A stretch of DNA of 64,000 nucleotides, taken from Mycobacterium paraterrae (GTDB lineage Bacteria; Actinomycetota; Actinomycetes; Mycobacteriales; Mycobacteriaceae). The notes under the pieces were generated by a model, which was given only the letters and a program-made list of their open reading frames with translations, searched no databases and had not been told where the DNA came from. Of this stretch, positions 35,799-44,069 are shown piece after piece; positions within the stretch are counted from its first letter, which is position 1, and every line of letters begins with the position of its first letter. Where the stretch lies: NCBI RefSeq assembly GCF_022430545.2, contig NZ_CP092488.2, positions 2,480,001-2,544,000 on the forward strand, given 5' to 3'. The position numbers and the translations under genes were made by a program.

Positions 35799-36995
35799 TC
35801 ACCAGGTGACCGGCAGCTCTTTCATGCCGTAGATGTCGGCATCCTTGAACCGCAGTTCTTCGGCTGGCACGGCCAGTCGCAGCCCCGGCAGCCGGCGCGC
35901 CAACGTGGAGAACGCCACCTGCATTTCGACTCTAGCGAGGTTGGCTCCGAGGCACTGGTGGGCGCCGTAGCCAAAGCCCAAGTGCCCGCGGACGTTTCGC
36001 TGTATATCGAGTTTGGCGGGTTCGGTGGTGAACCCGATGTCCCAGTTGCCGGCGGGCAGGTTCATCAACACCCGTTCACCGGTCCGGATCAACTGGCCGC
36101 CAATGGTCAGGTCTTCGAGCGCGATCCGGTCGACTTGGGCATGCACGATACTGAGATAGCGCATCAGCTCCTCGACGGCGTGCGCGATGACGGTGGCGTC
36201 GTCGGTCTGGCCGATTAGCTGGTAAAGGTCCGGGTTTCTCAGCAGCGCAACGGTTCCCAGGGCGATCATGTTGGCGGTGGTCTCGTGGCCGGCCTGCATC
36301 ATGATCACCGCGTTGACCGCAACGGTGTCACGGGTGAGTTGACCGGTTGCGACGTAGTCGGTGAGCAGGCGGCTGATGAGATCGTCGCCGGGCTCGTTTT
36401 CCTTGCGCGTCACCAGCTGCTGGAGGTAGGCGTACATCTCGCCGAAAGCCTGGATACGTTGCTCTTCGGTGGAGTTGACGTCCAGTCCGGCGCTGGTGTT
36501 GTGCTGGAAGAGTTCGAGGTCTCCGGGCGGGACGCCGAGCAGCAGCGCAATCACCAGCGACGGCACCGGCAATGCGAAGTCGCGCACGATGTCTGCGGGT
36601 GGACCGGCGGCGATCATCGCGTCCAGGTAGTGATCGACGAGTCGTTGAATCTGCGGTCGCATCGCTTCGCAACGGCGAAACGTGAACTGGCTGGTCATCA
36701 TTCGCCGCAGCCGGTGATGCTCCGGATCGTCGATGCGCGCGAACACCTTTGGTGCGCTGTCGTCCTCTGACGGCGTGTTCAATTGCGGAAGCGTTTCCGC
36801 AGACAGCCGTGGATCGACCAGCGCGGCACGGATGTCGTGGTAGCGGCTGACGATCCAGACCGACTCGCCGTTCCATACCGCCCTGCGCAGGCCCGGCTCG
36901 TCTCGCCAACTCTCGAACTCGGGCGGCGGTGCCAGCGGACATTCCGCGGCGCGTCGCATCGGGATCACGGGTAAATCGGACGCTGTTGCGGTCAC
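35799..36995 (-). CDS. Cytochrome P450
   Basis: A 398-residue soluble bacterial P450. The I-helix oxygen motif is AGHETTAN, the ExxR is EELMR, and the haem loop is FGYGAHQCLG with the thiolate Cys. The overall sequence resembles actinobacterial CYP105-type enzymes, which hydroxylate diverse hydrophobic molecules; the substrate is unknown. It starts with GTG. No ferredoxin or reductase gene is adjacent, so electrons must come from elsewhere. It is divergent from a TetR gene with repeat sequences between them, the usual setting of an inducible P450. Confidence 0.93.
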   Translation of the reverse strand: MTATASDLPVIPMRRAAECPLAPPPEFESWRDEPGLRRAVWNGESVWIVSRYHDIRAALVDPRLSAETLPQLNTPSEDDSAPKVFARIDDPEHHRLRRMMTSQFTFRRCEAMRPQIQRLVDHYLDAMIAAGPPADIVRDFALPVPSLVIALLLGVPPGDLELFQHNTSAGLDVNSTEEQRIQAFGEMYAYLQQLVTRKENEPGDDLISRLLTDYVATGQLTRDTVAVNAVIMMQAGHETTANMIALGTVALLRNPDLYQLIGQTDDATVIAHAVEELMRYLSIVHAQVDRIALEDLTIGGQLIRTGERVLMNLPAGNWDIGFTTEPAKLDIQRNVRGHLGFGYGAHQCLGANLARVEMQVAFSTLARRLPGLRLAVPAEELRFKDADIYGMKELPVTW

Positions 36996-37007
36996 TGGCG
37001 GTTCTCA

Positions 37008-37062
37008 CTAAGTGTCAGCAGGCTGTCAGTTAACCGAAGCGTAAGACGTGGCTAAGTGGCAG
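37008..37062. promoter_or_regulatory. Direct-repeat candidate operator between P450 and TetR
   Basis: The 90-base divergent spacer carries CTAAGTGTCAG (37008-37018) and CTAAGTGGCAG (37052-37062), an 11-base direct repeat with one mismatch, 44 bases apart (about four helix turns). Extra TGTCAG (37024-37029) and CAGTCA copies lie between and after them. A GTTAAC palindrome is at 37028-37033. These are plausible TetR binding sites controlling both genes; no binding data are implied. Confidence 0.4.
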
Positions 37063-37085
37063 TCAACAGTCAGTACTCTGGGGCG

Positions 37086-37715
37086 ATGACCGCGGTGAGC
37101 GATCGGCCGTTACGCGCGGATGCCGCGCGCAACGCCGAGCGCATCCTGCGGGCCACCCGGGACGTCTACGACGAACTCGGGCCGGAGGCGCCCATCGAGG
37201 CGATCGCACGTCGAGCCGGCGTCGGTGAGCGCACGATCTACCGCAGATTCCCGACCAAAGCTGAGCTGGTGCGGGCCGCGCTGGACCAGTGCGTCGCCCG
37301 CGACCTGACGCCCACGATCGACGAGGTCCGCGACACTGCTGATCCGTTGGACGGGCTCGCGCGGCTCATCGACGCGGCGATCTCGCTGGGGGCGCGTGAG
37401 CGCAACCTGTTGATCGCCGCACACAAGGCCGGGTCGCTGACCTCCGACGTCTCGACTGCGCTTGTCGAGGTGCTCACCGAGCTGGCCGAGCGGGGCAGAC
37501 ACGCTGGGGTCATCCGCTCCGATCTCGCCGCCGCCGACTTACCCCGAATGATCACGATGCTCTACAGCGTGCTGCAGACGATGGACCCCGGTAGCGACGG
37601 ATGGCGTCGCTACGTCGCGTTGATGCTGGACGCCATTTCCGCAGGTGAACGGCGTCCATTGCCTCCGGTGGCGGCTCTTCGCTTCGGTCCGGAATCCGAC
37701 AGCTGGCCGATCTGA
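37086..37715 (+). CDS. TetR-family regulator, divergent from P450
   Basis: A 209-residue TetR protein with a helix-turn-helix at about 15-62 (AERILRATRDVYDELG ... ARRAGVGERTIYRRFPTKAELV) and a C-terminal ligand-binding domain. It is divergent from the P450 and most likely represses it until a substrate-like ligand binds. ATG 37086 is used; upstream starts would read through the repeat-bearing operator region. Confidence 0.88.
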   Translation: MTAVSDRPLRADAARNAERILRATRDVYDELGPEAPIEAIARRAGVGERTIYRRFPTKAELVRAALDQCVARDLTPTIDEVRDTADPLDGLARLIDAAISLGARERNLLIAAHKAGSLTSDVSTALVEVLTELAERGRHAGVIRSDLAAADLPRMITMLYSVLQTMDPGSDGWRRYVALMLDAISAGERRPLPPVAALRFGPESDSWPI

Positions 37716-37784
37716 CGTACCCGCATTACCTCGCCGTCGTTACCTGATCGTGACTATTTCGCGATTTCCTCGTAAGCTGCTGCC

Positions 37785-38456
37785 GTGCCTCGTCATCAGT
37801 TAGCCAGCACCAGGCGCAAACCGTCGGTACTGATGGCTGCGGTTGCGGCGCCGGTTGCCGCCCTCTTTGCCCTCGGTGGCAGCGCCCATGCCGAGCGCCA
37901 CCACGACCAGGTCGCCGACAACGCCGCCCCGTGTTGCGAGCTGCAGTTGACGCCCGGAGTGCCCATGGCATCGTCGTGGTCGGCGTCGAGTGTGCAGCTC
38001 GACGCCGCCGCCGCGGAGCCGGCCTCGGCGTCGCGCGCGTCGCGCTGGCACGTCGCCTCGATGAACGCGCCGCAGGTGTTGACCGCGGATGTGGCGTCCG
38101 AGCGTGGCCTGCAGGTGAAGACCATCCTGGTGGCCCGCACCATCAGCGCCATCTTCCCGGAGATCAAGAGCATCGGCGGCGTCCGCCCGGACCCGCTGCC
38201 CTGGCACCCGCGGGGCCTGGCAATCGACGTGATGATCCCGAACCCGTCCAGTGCGGCCGGGATCGCACTCGGCAACCAGATCGTGTCGTTCGCGCTCAAG
38301 AACGCCGACAAGTTCGCGCTGCAGGACTGCATCTGGCGCGGCACGTACTACACCCCCAAGGGCCCGTCCGGATCGGGTTACGGTCACTACGACCACGTGC
38401 ACATCACCACCCACGGCGGGGGATATCCGACCGGCGGCGAAGTCTATATCCGCTGA
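37785..38456 (+). CDS. Exported M15/ARB_07466-like zinc peptidase-fold protein
   Basis: A 223-residue exported protein. It has a basic N-terminus and hydrophobic signal (VLMAAVAAPVAALFALGG), a variable Ala/Ser-rich region, then a compact C-terminal domain with the zinc-peptidase-like pattern HPRGLAIDVMI (HxxGxAxD) and YDHVHIT (HxH near residue 208), as in D-Ala-D-Ala carboxypeptidase/M15-like proteins of mycobacteria. Two Cys pairs (PCCEL; DCIW) may matter for folding. It resembles the M. tuberculosis Rv0320 family by length and signal. It may trim peptidoglycan; catalytic competence is not certain because the usual Glu/Asp base before HxH is the Asp in YDH. Confidence 0.75.
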   Translation: MPRHQLASTRRKPSVLMAAVAAPVAALFALGGSAHAERHHDQVADNAAPCCELQLTPGVPMASSWSASSVQLDAAAAEPASASRASRWHVASMNAPQVLTADVASERGLQVKTILVARTISAIFPEIKSIGGVRPDPLPWHPRGLAIDVMIPNPSSAAGIALGNQIVSFALKNADKFALQDCIWRGTYYTPKGPSGSGYGHYDHVHITTHGGGYPTGGEVYIR

Positions 38457-38460
38457 AAAA

Positions 38461-38477
38461 GTGTTGGCTTGCAACAC
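38461..38477 (+). terminator. Weak hairpin after the M15-like gene
   Basis: GTGTTG-GCTTG-CAACAC, a 6-bp stem with a 5-base loop, starts 5 bases after the stop codon and is followed by GTTTGAG. It lacks a proper T-run, so termination would be weak. The rest of the stretch up to 38742 (286 bases) shows no gene; it is more AT-rich and probably contains the promoter of the GAP-rich protein. Confidence 0.35.
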
Positions 38478-38742
38478 GTTTGAGATCGTTTCGTGATGTA
38501 ACAGGTCAAACACGAAGTCCCACTACGGGATTCGCCCTCTATTACAATCAGTGAACGTTTCCACGTCCGTCGTCCGATAAACCGGATGAAACGTCTCTAT
38601 TTGAAAACGGTGCGGTGCGGCGTGGTGCGTGTTGAACATAGGTCTACTAAATCTGAGATGGCCGCAAGAAGCGTGGCTACGGTGCGACAGCACCGTGTTG
38701 ATGTGCGGGCGACGCCCGGCGTGGAAGAAAGAGTTGACGTCG

Positions 38743-39291
38743 ATGACTGACCGATTCAGCATCAAAGCTGTTGCTGGCGTTGGGTTGTTCGGTGCTGCCA
38801 TAGCGCTGAGCCCGCACGCCGAGGCTGTGCCCATGAAGACTGGCGGTGCAGCGTGCATGTACGGCACGGCCGGCGAGGTTGGCGCACCTGCCGCCGCTGG
38901 AGCCGGAGCCGCCGGGGCCGGCGCGGGGCTTGCCGGAGCCGGAGCGGGAGCTGGTGGGGCCGGAGCCGGGTGCGTGCCCGGTGCACCGATCGCCGACATG
39001 GCCGGCGCCCCACTACCCGTCGGCGCGCCGGTTTTGGGTGGGGCACCGATTCCGGCCGGACTTCCTTTCCCCGCCGGAGCGCCGGTACCTGCTGGTGCGC
39101 CGATCCCGGCGGGAGCCCCACTGCCCGTTGCTGTTCCGGCCGGCGCTCCGTTGATCGCGCTGGGCGGCGTGCCCGGTGCACCGATCGCCGACATGGCCGG
39201 CGTGGCCGGTGGTAAGGGTGCGCCAGCCGGTTCGGCGCCGACGAGCGGTCCGCTGCCCGGTGATCCGCTGCCCGCTGGCCCCGCTTCCTGA
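38743..39291 (+). CDS. Exported Gly-Ala-Pro-rich repeat protein
   Basis: A 182-residue secreted low-complexity protein. It has a signal peptide (about 1-28, GVGLFGAAIALSPHAEA), one short Cys-bearing segment (AACMYG), an Ala/Gly tract, and then repeated GAP-x-P pentapeptides (PVGAP, PAGAP, PLPVGAP). A 12-residue block (VPGAPIADMAG with flanks) is duplicated about 65 residues apart. ATG 38743 is preferred, behind GAAAGAG and after in-frame codons that are not protein-like. No family function known; likely a cell-wall or matrix protein. A perfect intrinsic terminator follows. Confidence 0.7.
   Translation: MTDRFSIKAVAGVGLFGAAIALSPHAEAVPMKTGGAACMYGTAGEVGAPAAAGAGAAGAGAGLAGAGAGAGGAGAGCVPGAPIADMAGAPLPVGAPVLGGAPIPAGLPFPAGAPVPAGAPIPAGAPLPVAVPAGAPLIALGGVPGAPIADMAGVAGGKGAPAGSAPTSGPLPGDPLPAGPAS
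38972..39202 (+). repeat. 36-base perfect direct duplication within the GAP-rich gene
   Basis: Bases 38972-39007 recur exactly at 39167-39202 (36 identical bases, encoding the GVPGAPIADMAG-type block). Exact identity at the DNA level, including third positions, suggests a recent duplication or ongoing gene conversion rather than old protein-level repetition. The two copies bracket the GAPxP pentapeptide tract. Confidence 0.85.
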
Positions 39292-39302
39292 GCGTGACAG
39301 GA

Positions 39303-39335
39303 ATGCCCCCCGGTTCACGCCGGGGGGCATTTTTG
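39303..39335 (+). terminator. Strong rho-independent terminator
   Basis: ATGCCCCCCGG (39303-39313), loop TTCACG, CCGGGGGGCAT (39320-39330): an 11-bp perfect stem followed by TTTTTG. It sits 11 bases after the GAP-rich gene's stop. Because the L,D-transpeptidase gene is convergent, it may also insulate that gene. Such textbook terminators are uncommon in mycobacteria. Confidence 0.88.
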
Positions 39336-39360
39336 ATAGTCGCGAAAAGCCCTGTGCGAC

Positions 39361-40167
39361 TTACTCCTTGACCACTATCGGATCACCGATGTTGGCGTGG
39401 TTGAAGTACCACTCGGCGTCGGCGGGGCTCAGGCTGATGCAGCCGTGGCTGACATTTTCGCGACCCAGCGCGTTGACGGCCCACGGTGCCGAATGCACGA
39501 ACAGTCCTCGGTTGGTGAATCGGGTGGCATATTCCACCGGAGTCTTGTAGCCCTCGGGGTCGGTGATCGGGACGCCGACACTACTCGAATCCATAATCAC
39601 CGTGCGCTCTTTCGACAGCACGGTGTATACGCCGGCCGGTGTCGGAAAGTGTGGTCGGCCCATCGAGGCCGGCATCACGCCTGGCTCGCCGAAGTGTGGT
39701 TGATGGTGCGGTGTTGGCAGTTGGTCGGAGGGTCCACTCGGAACGCCGTCGACACTGACAGTGAACGTGTGGTCGGAAATGTCCGCGACACCGAGTACGG
39801 CGGGGCCGGTCTTGATCTCTGCCGACGCGCCACCGACCGACAGCGCAATCGTGCTGTGGGCCGGCCAGAACCGGTCCGGGATCCATTGTGCGACTTGGTT
39901 GTTGAGCCACTCGTATTTACCGGTCATCGGAGGCGACGAGTTCACGTGCACGGCGCGTTCTGCGGCATTGCGGTCGCTCACCGGTGAGCGGAACGTGACG
40001 ACGACAGGGTGCGCCACGCCCACCACCTCACCGGCGTTCGGTCCGATCGACGCAATGGGGAACCGAAACGACTGGTCGGATGCGGCGAGGCTGACACCTG
40101 AGGGGCCGGCTACCACCGATGCGGCGGTACCAGCCGCCACCAGAACAGACCGAAAGACCGTGCGCAT
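39361..40167 (-). CDS. L,D-transpeptidase (Ldt), YkuD domain
   Basis: A 268-residue exported peptidoglycan cross-linking enzyme making 3-3 bonds. It has a signal sequence (about 1-30), an Ig-like domain (about 35-125, VVVTFRSPVSDRNAAERAV), then a YkuD domain with FVHSAPWAVNALG and the catalytic SHGCISLSP motif (His241, Cys243). No lipobox Cys, so it is either anchored by the N-terminus or secreted. Its size and domain order resemble LdtMt1 of M. tuberculosis. ATG 40167. It ends 25 bases from a strong terminator of the convergent gene. Expected to be sensitive to carbapenems by family. Confidence 0.92.
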   Translation of the reverse strand: MRTVFRSVLVAAGTAASVVAGPSGVSLAASDQSFRFPIASIGPNAGEVVGVAHPVVVTFRSPVSDRNAAERAVHVNSSPPMTGKYEWLNNQVAQWIPDRFWPAHSTIALSVGGASAEIKTGPAVLGVADISDHTFTVSVDGVPSGPSDQLPTPHHQPHFGEPGVMPASMGRPHFPTPAGVYTVLSKERTVIMDSSSVGVPITDPEGYKTPVEYATRFTNRGLFVHSAPWAVNALGRENVSHGCISLSPADAEWYFNHANIGDPIVVKE

Positions 40168-40314
40168 CCACCAGTTCCTTTAGTAGACGACCTTGCAATA
40201 GCGATCCTAGGCATGTCCGGAATCTTGGACCGGCAAGGGCGCGTTAGCAATTCGGTAAAGCATCGGTCACGTTTGGGCCACGGCCCGCGGAAAGCGAGTG
40301 AAGGAAAAACGAAC

Positions 40315-40701
40315 TCAGCGAGCCCCGGTGTCGCCGGAACTCGCTTGGCTCACCAGGTTCGGGTCGCCTGCGGTGGCGGCGGCTTCAGCTTCCGGTATGA
40401 AGTGATCGAACAATCCGGTGACCTGAAGAACTCTGTCCAGGAATGCCGGGCGATTGTCGAGGTGAAGAACAATGCCTGCCTGCGACGTGCGGCGGTGCAG
40501 CAGCAGCAAGGCGGACAGCGCAGCGGAATCCAGGAACGCCGTCTTGCTGAAATCGAGGTGCAGGTCGCGCACGCCGTTCTGGCTGGTGATCAGTTTCGAG
40601 GCGACGTCGACAAGGTCATCGGCGGTCTCGTAGTCGAGATCGCCGGTGATTCCTACAGTGGCCATCCGTGGCGCCGTGGTGATCGTCAGGTGATAGGTCA
40701 T
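40315..40701 (-). CDS. STAS-domain anti-sigma factor antagonist
   Basis: A 128-residue SpoIIAA/RsbV-type STAS protein. The phosphorylatable Ser is Ser59 in FLDSAALSAL, within the family D-S-x-x-L loop. These proteins, when dephosphorylated, bind an anti-sigma kinase and free a sigma factor. The ATG overlaps the stop of the B12-binding gene (ATGA at 40701-40698), and that gene overlaps the PP2C phosphatase gene, so all three are translationally coupled: phosphatase, sensor, antagonist. No RsbW-type kinase is present in the window. Confidence 0.9.
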   Translation of the reverse strand: MTYHLTITTAPRMATVGITGDLDYETADDLVDVASKLITSQNGVRDLHLDFSKTAFLDSAALSALLLLHRRTSQAGIVLHLDNRPAFLDRVLQVTGLFDHFIPEAEAAATAGDPNLVSQASSGDTGAR

Positions 40702-41813
40702 GTATGTCGTTGGGGGTCGGTCGCCGAACCCTTCTTGTCGGCGAGGGCGGTGAGTGCAGCGCTCAACAGGCGTTGGCTGCGGGGAAACTCATGAAGCTGT
40801 TTACCCAAAAGCTCGAGGGTCGGAAACAACGTCGCCGGCGGGACACCCCGGGCGTTGAGGATATCTGCGGTCCACGTGATGAAGCCACTGAACAACTCGT
40901 CGTCGTCGATGTAGAGGCCGGCCACCAGGAAGTCGACCACATGGGCAATATCCTCGGCGGTTCGCTGTCGCTGCGCTTCGGTGTAGGTGCGCATCGCGGG
41001 AATGCGGTCCTCGAGTGTGCTGAATGTCTCTTTTACCAGTTGCGTCGAGGTCTGACTGACCGTGGTGTATTCCTGGTCCATCAGGTGCGGCAGGTCGTCG
41101 ACGGGCTGCCGGTTGGTCGCGAGATGCGTGCAGAGAAATCCTTCGCCCAGCAGCTCGGCTGCGGCTCGGGCGTTCGGTGCCCAGGCGTCGGCACCGAGCT
41201 GACGGGCGTAACGGCCGTCGACTCCGAACGCCGCACCCCCGACCAGCACAGCAACCCCGGCGGCCTGGCACGCGGTGATCGCGGCGTGCGCGGTCGGCAA
41301 GCCGGTGGGAATCGAGCAGGAGAGCGCCACCGCGTCCGGCCCGCTCTGGTGCAGGTGCGCGATCAGGTGCGGGGTGGGCACCTGCGCGCCCAGGAAATCC
41401 ACCTGCCAGCCGCGCAAACGCAGTGTCTCGGCGAGCAGCCGGGCCGGTAGGGCGTGCCACTCGCCGTCGACGCACGCGACGGTCACCCGGCCGGCCTTGA
41501 CGGTCGAGCGGCTGGCGGGGTGCTGTGCCAGCGCAGCGATCACCCTGTCGTTGATCGCCGTGGCGGCGTGTTCCTGGGCGACGGTGATGCGGTTGGCCGC
41601 CCACTCGGTGCCGATCCGGTGCTGCACCCGGGCGATCACGTCGAGCAGAATGTCCTCTGGCGGCATGCCAGCCTCGACCGCGGCGAAGATCGTGGTCACG
41701 GCCGCGTACTCGTCGCAGTCGGCGACGGCACCCCAAAGCTGTTCCCGTACCAGCACCTGGTCTGCGTCGTCAATCGCCGAATCCTCGGCGGTACCGACGT
41801 CCGGAGCGCTCAA
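40698..41813 (-). CDS. CarH-like cobalamin-binding sensor protein in a partner-switch operon
   Basis: A 371-residue protein. Residues about 20-95 are a four-helix cobalamin cap containing W71-x9-E81-H82, the signature of adenosylcobalamin photoreceptors. About 105-230 is a Rossmann B12 domain with GEWH, where His120 is the candidate lower Co ligand (CarH-type GExH in place of DxHxxG), followed by LRGWQVDFLGAQVP and SCSIPTGL. There is no MerR DNA-binding domain; instead the C-terminal 140 residues are an all-helical RsbR/globin-like region. The start is TTG 41813, overlapping the phosphatase stop (TTGA); an in-frame GTG a little downstream is the alternative. Inferred role: B12- or light-dependent input to the STAS switch. 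Confidence 0.85.
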   Translation of the reverse strand: MSAPDVGTAEDSAIDDADQVLVREQLWGAVADCDEYAAVTTIFAAVEAGMPPEDILLDVIARVQHRIGTEWAANRITVAQEHAATAINDRVIAALAQHPASRSTVKAGRVTVACVDGEWHALPARLLAETLRLRGWQVDFLGAQVPTPHLIAHLHQSGPDAVALSCSIPTGLPTAHAAITACQAAGVAVLVGGAAFGVDGRYARQLGADAWAPNARAAAELLGEGFLCTHLATNRQPVDDLPHLMDQEYTTVSQTSTQLVKETFSTLEDRIPAMRTYTEAQRQRTAEDIAHVVDFLVAGLYIDDDELFSGFITWTADILNARGVPPATLFPTLELLGKQLHEFPRSQRLLSAALTALADKKGSATDPQRHT

Positions 41814-43471
41814 GCCGTGAACCTTCCCCGGGTGTGGCCGTCGACGGCGCTCAAATGGGTGCGGCGCGGGGCGGTGATGGCCACGACGGCGATGTCGTCG
41901 TGAACCTGCTGGCCTACCCACTGGGTGGCCAGCATCATGACCCGTTCGACCACCGCCGTCGCGGGCATTCCGCCGCACTCGGCCAGCGCGGCCGCCAGGC
42001 GTTCCTCGCCGAACATGTAGTCACCGAGAGGGCCACCGCGGGCTTCGGTGACGCCGTCGGTGTAGAGCACGCAGGTCTCGCCCGGGGCCAGTGTCGTCTC
42101 GAACGACTGCGCATGGATCTCGGGGAGGGCGCCGATCAGCGTGCCAAAGGTGTCGGCCTGCTCGACCCGCCCGCCTTCGCGAATGATCAGCGGCGGCAGG
42201 TGACCGGCACTGGTCAACCGGACCACCACCGAGCCGTCCCGGTTGGCCACCGAGGCCAGCACCAACGTGGTGAAGCGGGCGTGCTCGGTGGACAGCATCG
42301 CGCCGTTGAGCAGTTCGAGCACGGCGTGGTGATCGGCGGCCAACGGCGTCAACGCCTGCAGGGTGTTGCGGATCTTGCCGGTGAGCATGGCGGCCTCGAG
42401 GCCCTTGCCGCAGACGTCGCCTAGCACTACCAACGTCTCGCCATCGGGGGTCGGGGCGGGATGCACGTCATAGAAGTCGCCGCCGACCACTTCGTAGTCC
42501 TCCGAGGCCCGGTAGGCGCCGGCGAACTCGATGCCGTGCACGGGATGCAAGTCCGGCGGCAGCAGGTCGCGCATCAACGTCCGGGTGATCGCGGCTTGTT
42601 CGGCGTAGAGCCGCGCGGCCGACAACGCCGCGCCGGCGCGGGCCGCGAACAACCGCGCCAGCACCTCTTCGCCTTCGCTGAATTCGCCTTCTTCGGCATG
42701 CCGCAGCAGCACCAGAGCACCGGCCGAGACGCCGTGGCCGGGCAACGGGGTGATCATCACAGACCGCACCGGCGCCGGGAAGCCGGTTGGGATCAGCCAG
42801 TCCGGCAGCGTCGCCGCGTCGATCCAGCGCGAAGGCACCGGCGGGAAGCCCCGCAGCGCCTCACTCAGCCCGGTTACCGACGCCGGATCCGCGTCGACGC
42901 TGCGCTGCTCGACGGTGCCGTTGTGGTCGCAGTAGAAGATCGGCATCCGCCGGCCGCGGCCGGCGGGCGCCACGACGACGGCGGCGTCCGCGAGGTCACG
43001 GGCCGCCAGCAACACGGTGGCTTCCCGGCAGCGGTCGATGTTCAGCGACGCCATCAACACCGACGACGCTTCGAGCAGGAATGCCGCGCGCTCGTGCTCG
43101 CGGGTCAGCGCGTACTGGGCCTCTCGCAGCACGTGGCCGGTGTCCTCGACGAGCGACCAGGCCACCTCTCCACTGGGCAGTGTTGCGTGGTGGGCTTCGA
43201 ATTTGCGTCCGCCGACCGGGCCACCGGCGTTGAACGATTCCCGGCTGGTCGGCACCGACGAGGGCGCGACGAGTCGCATGTGTACCGGCGAAAGCCAGTC
43301 GACGGTGGCTTCTAGCTGGCTGCCGAGGGCGGCCGACGGCAGTAATTCCTGCGCAGAGGCGCTCAATGCGCGGATGGCCCCGGTCTGGTCGACGACGAGG
43401 GTCGGGCAGGCGACGTAGGTCCACAGAGACTCGTGGCCGGTGTCAGCCGTTGCCGGAGCGGGATCGAGCAT
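41810..43471 (-). CDS. PAS-GAF-PP2C (RsbU/SpoIIE-type) serine phosphatase
   Basis: A 553-residue sensor phosphatase. A PAS-like domain (about 15-115) and GAF domain (about 140-290) precede a PP2C/SpoIIE domain (about 315-535) with metal-binding GGDFYDV, LGDVCGKG, TSAGHLPP, LYTDGVTEAR and HDDIAVVAI. It should dephosphorylate the STAS protein encoded two genes downstream. ATG 43471 is preferred over a TTG two codons earlier. It is first in the three-gene operon and divergent from the DUF35 gene over about 170 AT-richer bases that hold the promoters. I see no clear SigF-type (GGTTT/GGGTA) promoter there. Confidence 0.92.
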   Translation of the reverse strand: MLDPAPATADTGHESLWTYVACPTLVVDQTGAIRALSASAQELLPSAALGSQLEATVDWLSPVHMRLVAPSSVPTSRESFNAGGPVGGRKFEAHHATLPSGEVAWSLVEDTGHVLREAQYALTREHERAAFLLEASSVLMASLNIDRCREATVLLAARDLADAAVVVAPAGRGRRMPIFYCDHNGTVEQRSVDADPASVTGLSEALRGFPPVPSRWIDAATLPDWLIPTGFPAPVRSVMITPLPGHGVSAGALVLLRHAEEGEFSEGEEVLARLFAARAGAALSAARLYAEQAAITRTLMRDLLPPDLHPVHGIEFAGAYRASEDYEVVGGDFYDVHPAPTPDGETLVVLGDVCGKGLEAAMLTGKIRNTLQALTPLAADHHAVLELLNGAMLSTEHARFTTLVLASVANRDGSVVVRLTSAGHLPPLIIREGGRVEQADTFGTLIGALPEIHAQSFETTLAPGETCVLYTDGVTEARGGPLGDYMFGEERLAAALAECGGMPATAVVERVMMLATQWVGQQVHDDIAVVAITAPRRTHLSAVDGHTRGRFTA

Positions 43472-43642
43472 AAGCAAATCGACCTAAAAATTGTCGTAAC
43501 TTCTTAACGAACTTTAGCGAGGAGCTTACGCACATCGCTTGCCGTGGGGGAAGTCTCGGTTTTGCTAGATCTGATCTTGAAAATCGGCATCTTTGACTGA
43601 ACCGAAGTGGATACCGTCGACACTACAGACATCGGAGGTGTT

Positions 43643-44041
43643 ATGACGGGTCAAATTCCGCTAGTCGACTATCTGGTGCTCGACGACGGCGACCCACACC
43701 TCGTCGCACAGGAATGCACAAACTGCGCGGCCCGATTTTTCGATCGGCGCAACGCCTGTGCCAGTTGCTTCGCGTCGGAATTCAAGACGGTTGCGGTACC
43801 GACCGACGGCACGGTGCGGGCATTCACGATCGTCACTTTTGCCGCACCAGGCATTCCCACCCCATTCGTCGCCGCCGTCGTCGATTGCGACGGAACCCAG
43901 GTGCGGACGAATTTGGTCAACGTCGAGCCCGATCCCGAGCACGTCCACGACGGCATGAAGGTGCGGCTGGCGACATTCCCGATCGGCACCGACTCGGCTG
44001 GAACCGAGGCGGTCGGCTTCGGCTTCGAGCCCGCGACCTGA
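43643..44041 (+). CDS. DUF35 zinc-ribbon/OB-fold acyl-CoA-associated protein
   Basis: A 132-residue protein with a rubredoxin-like zinc ribbon (CTNC ... CASC, about 24-42) and an OB fold. Such proteins pair with thiolase-like SCP-x/Ltp proteins and form part of hydratase or aldolase complexes; the DUF35 domain of ChsH2 with Ltp2 is the characterised steroid side-chain case. It lies 28 bases before a thiolase-like gene, consistent with a stable complex. ATG 43643 sits behind GGAGG. Confidence 0.88.
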   Translation: MTGQIPLVDYLVLDDGDPHLVAQECTNCAARFFDRRNACASCFASEFKTVAVPTDGTVRAFTIVTFAAPGIPTPFVAAVVDCDGTQVRTNLVNVEPDPEHVHDGMKVRLATFPIGTDSAGTEAVGFGFEPAT

Positions 44042-44069
44042 TGACCGTCCCACTTCGAGGAGCAGCACC

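Noticed and set aside
43478..43642. SigF-type promoter before the RsbU operon or DUF35 gene
   Set aside because: A GGTTT is present near 43558 but no GGGTA at fitting distance on the same strand, and none on the other strand.
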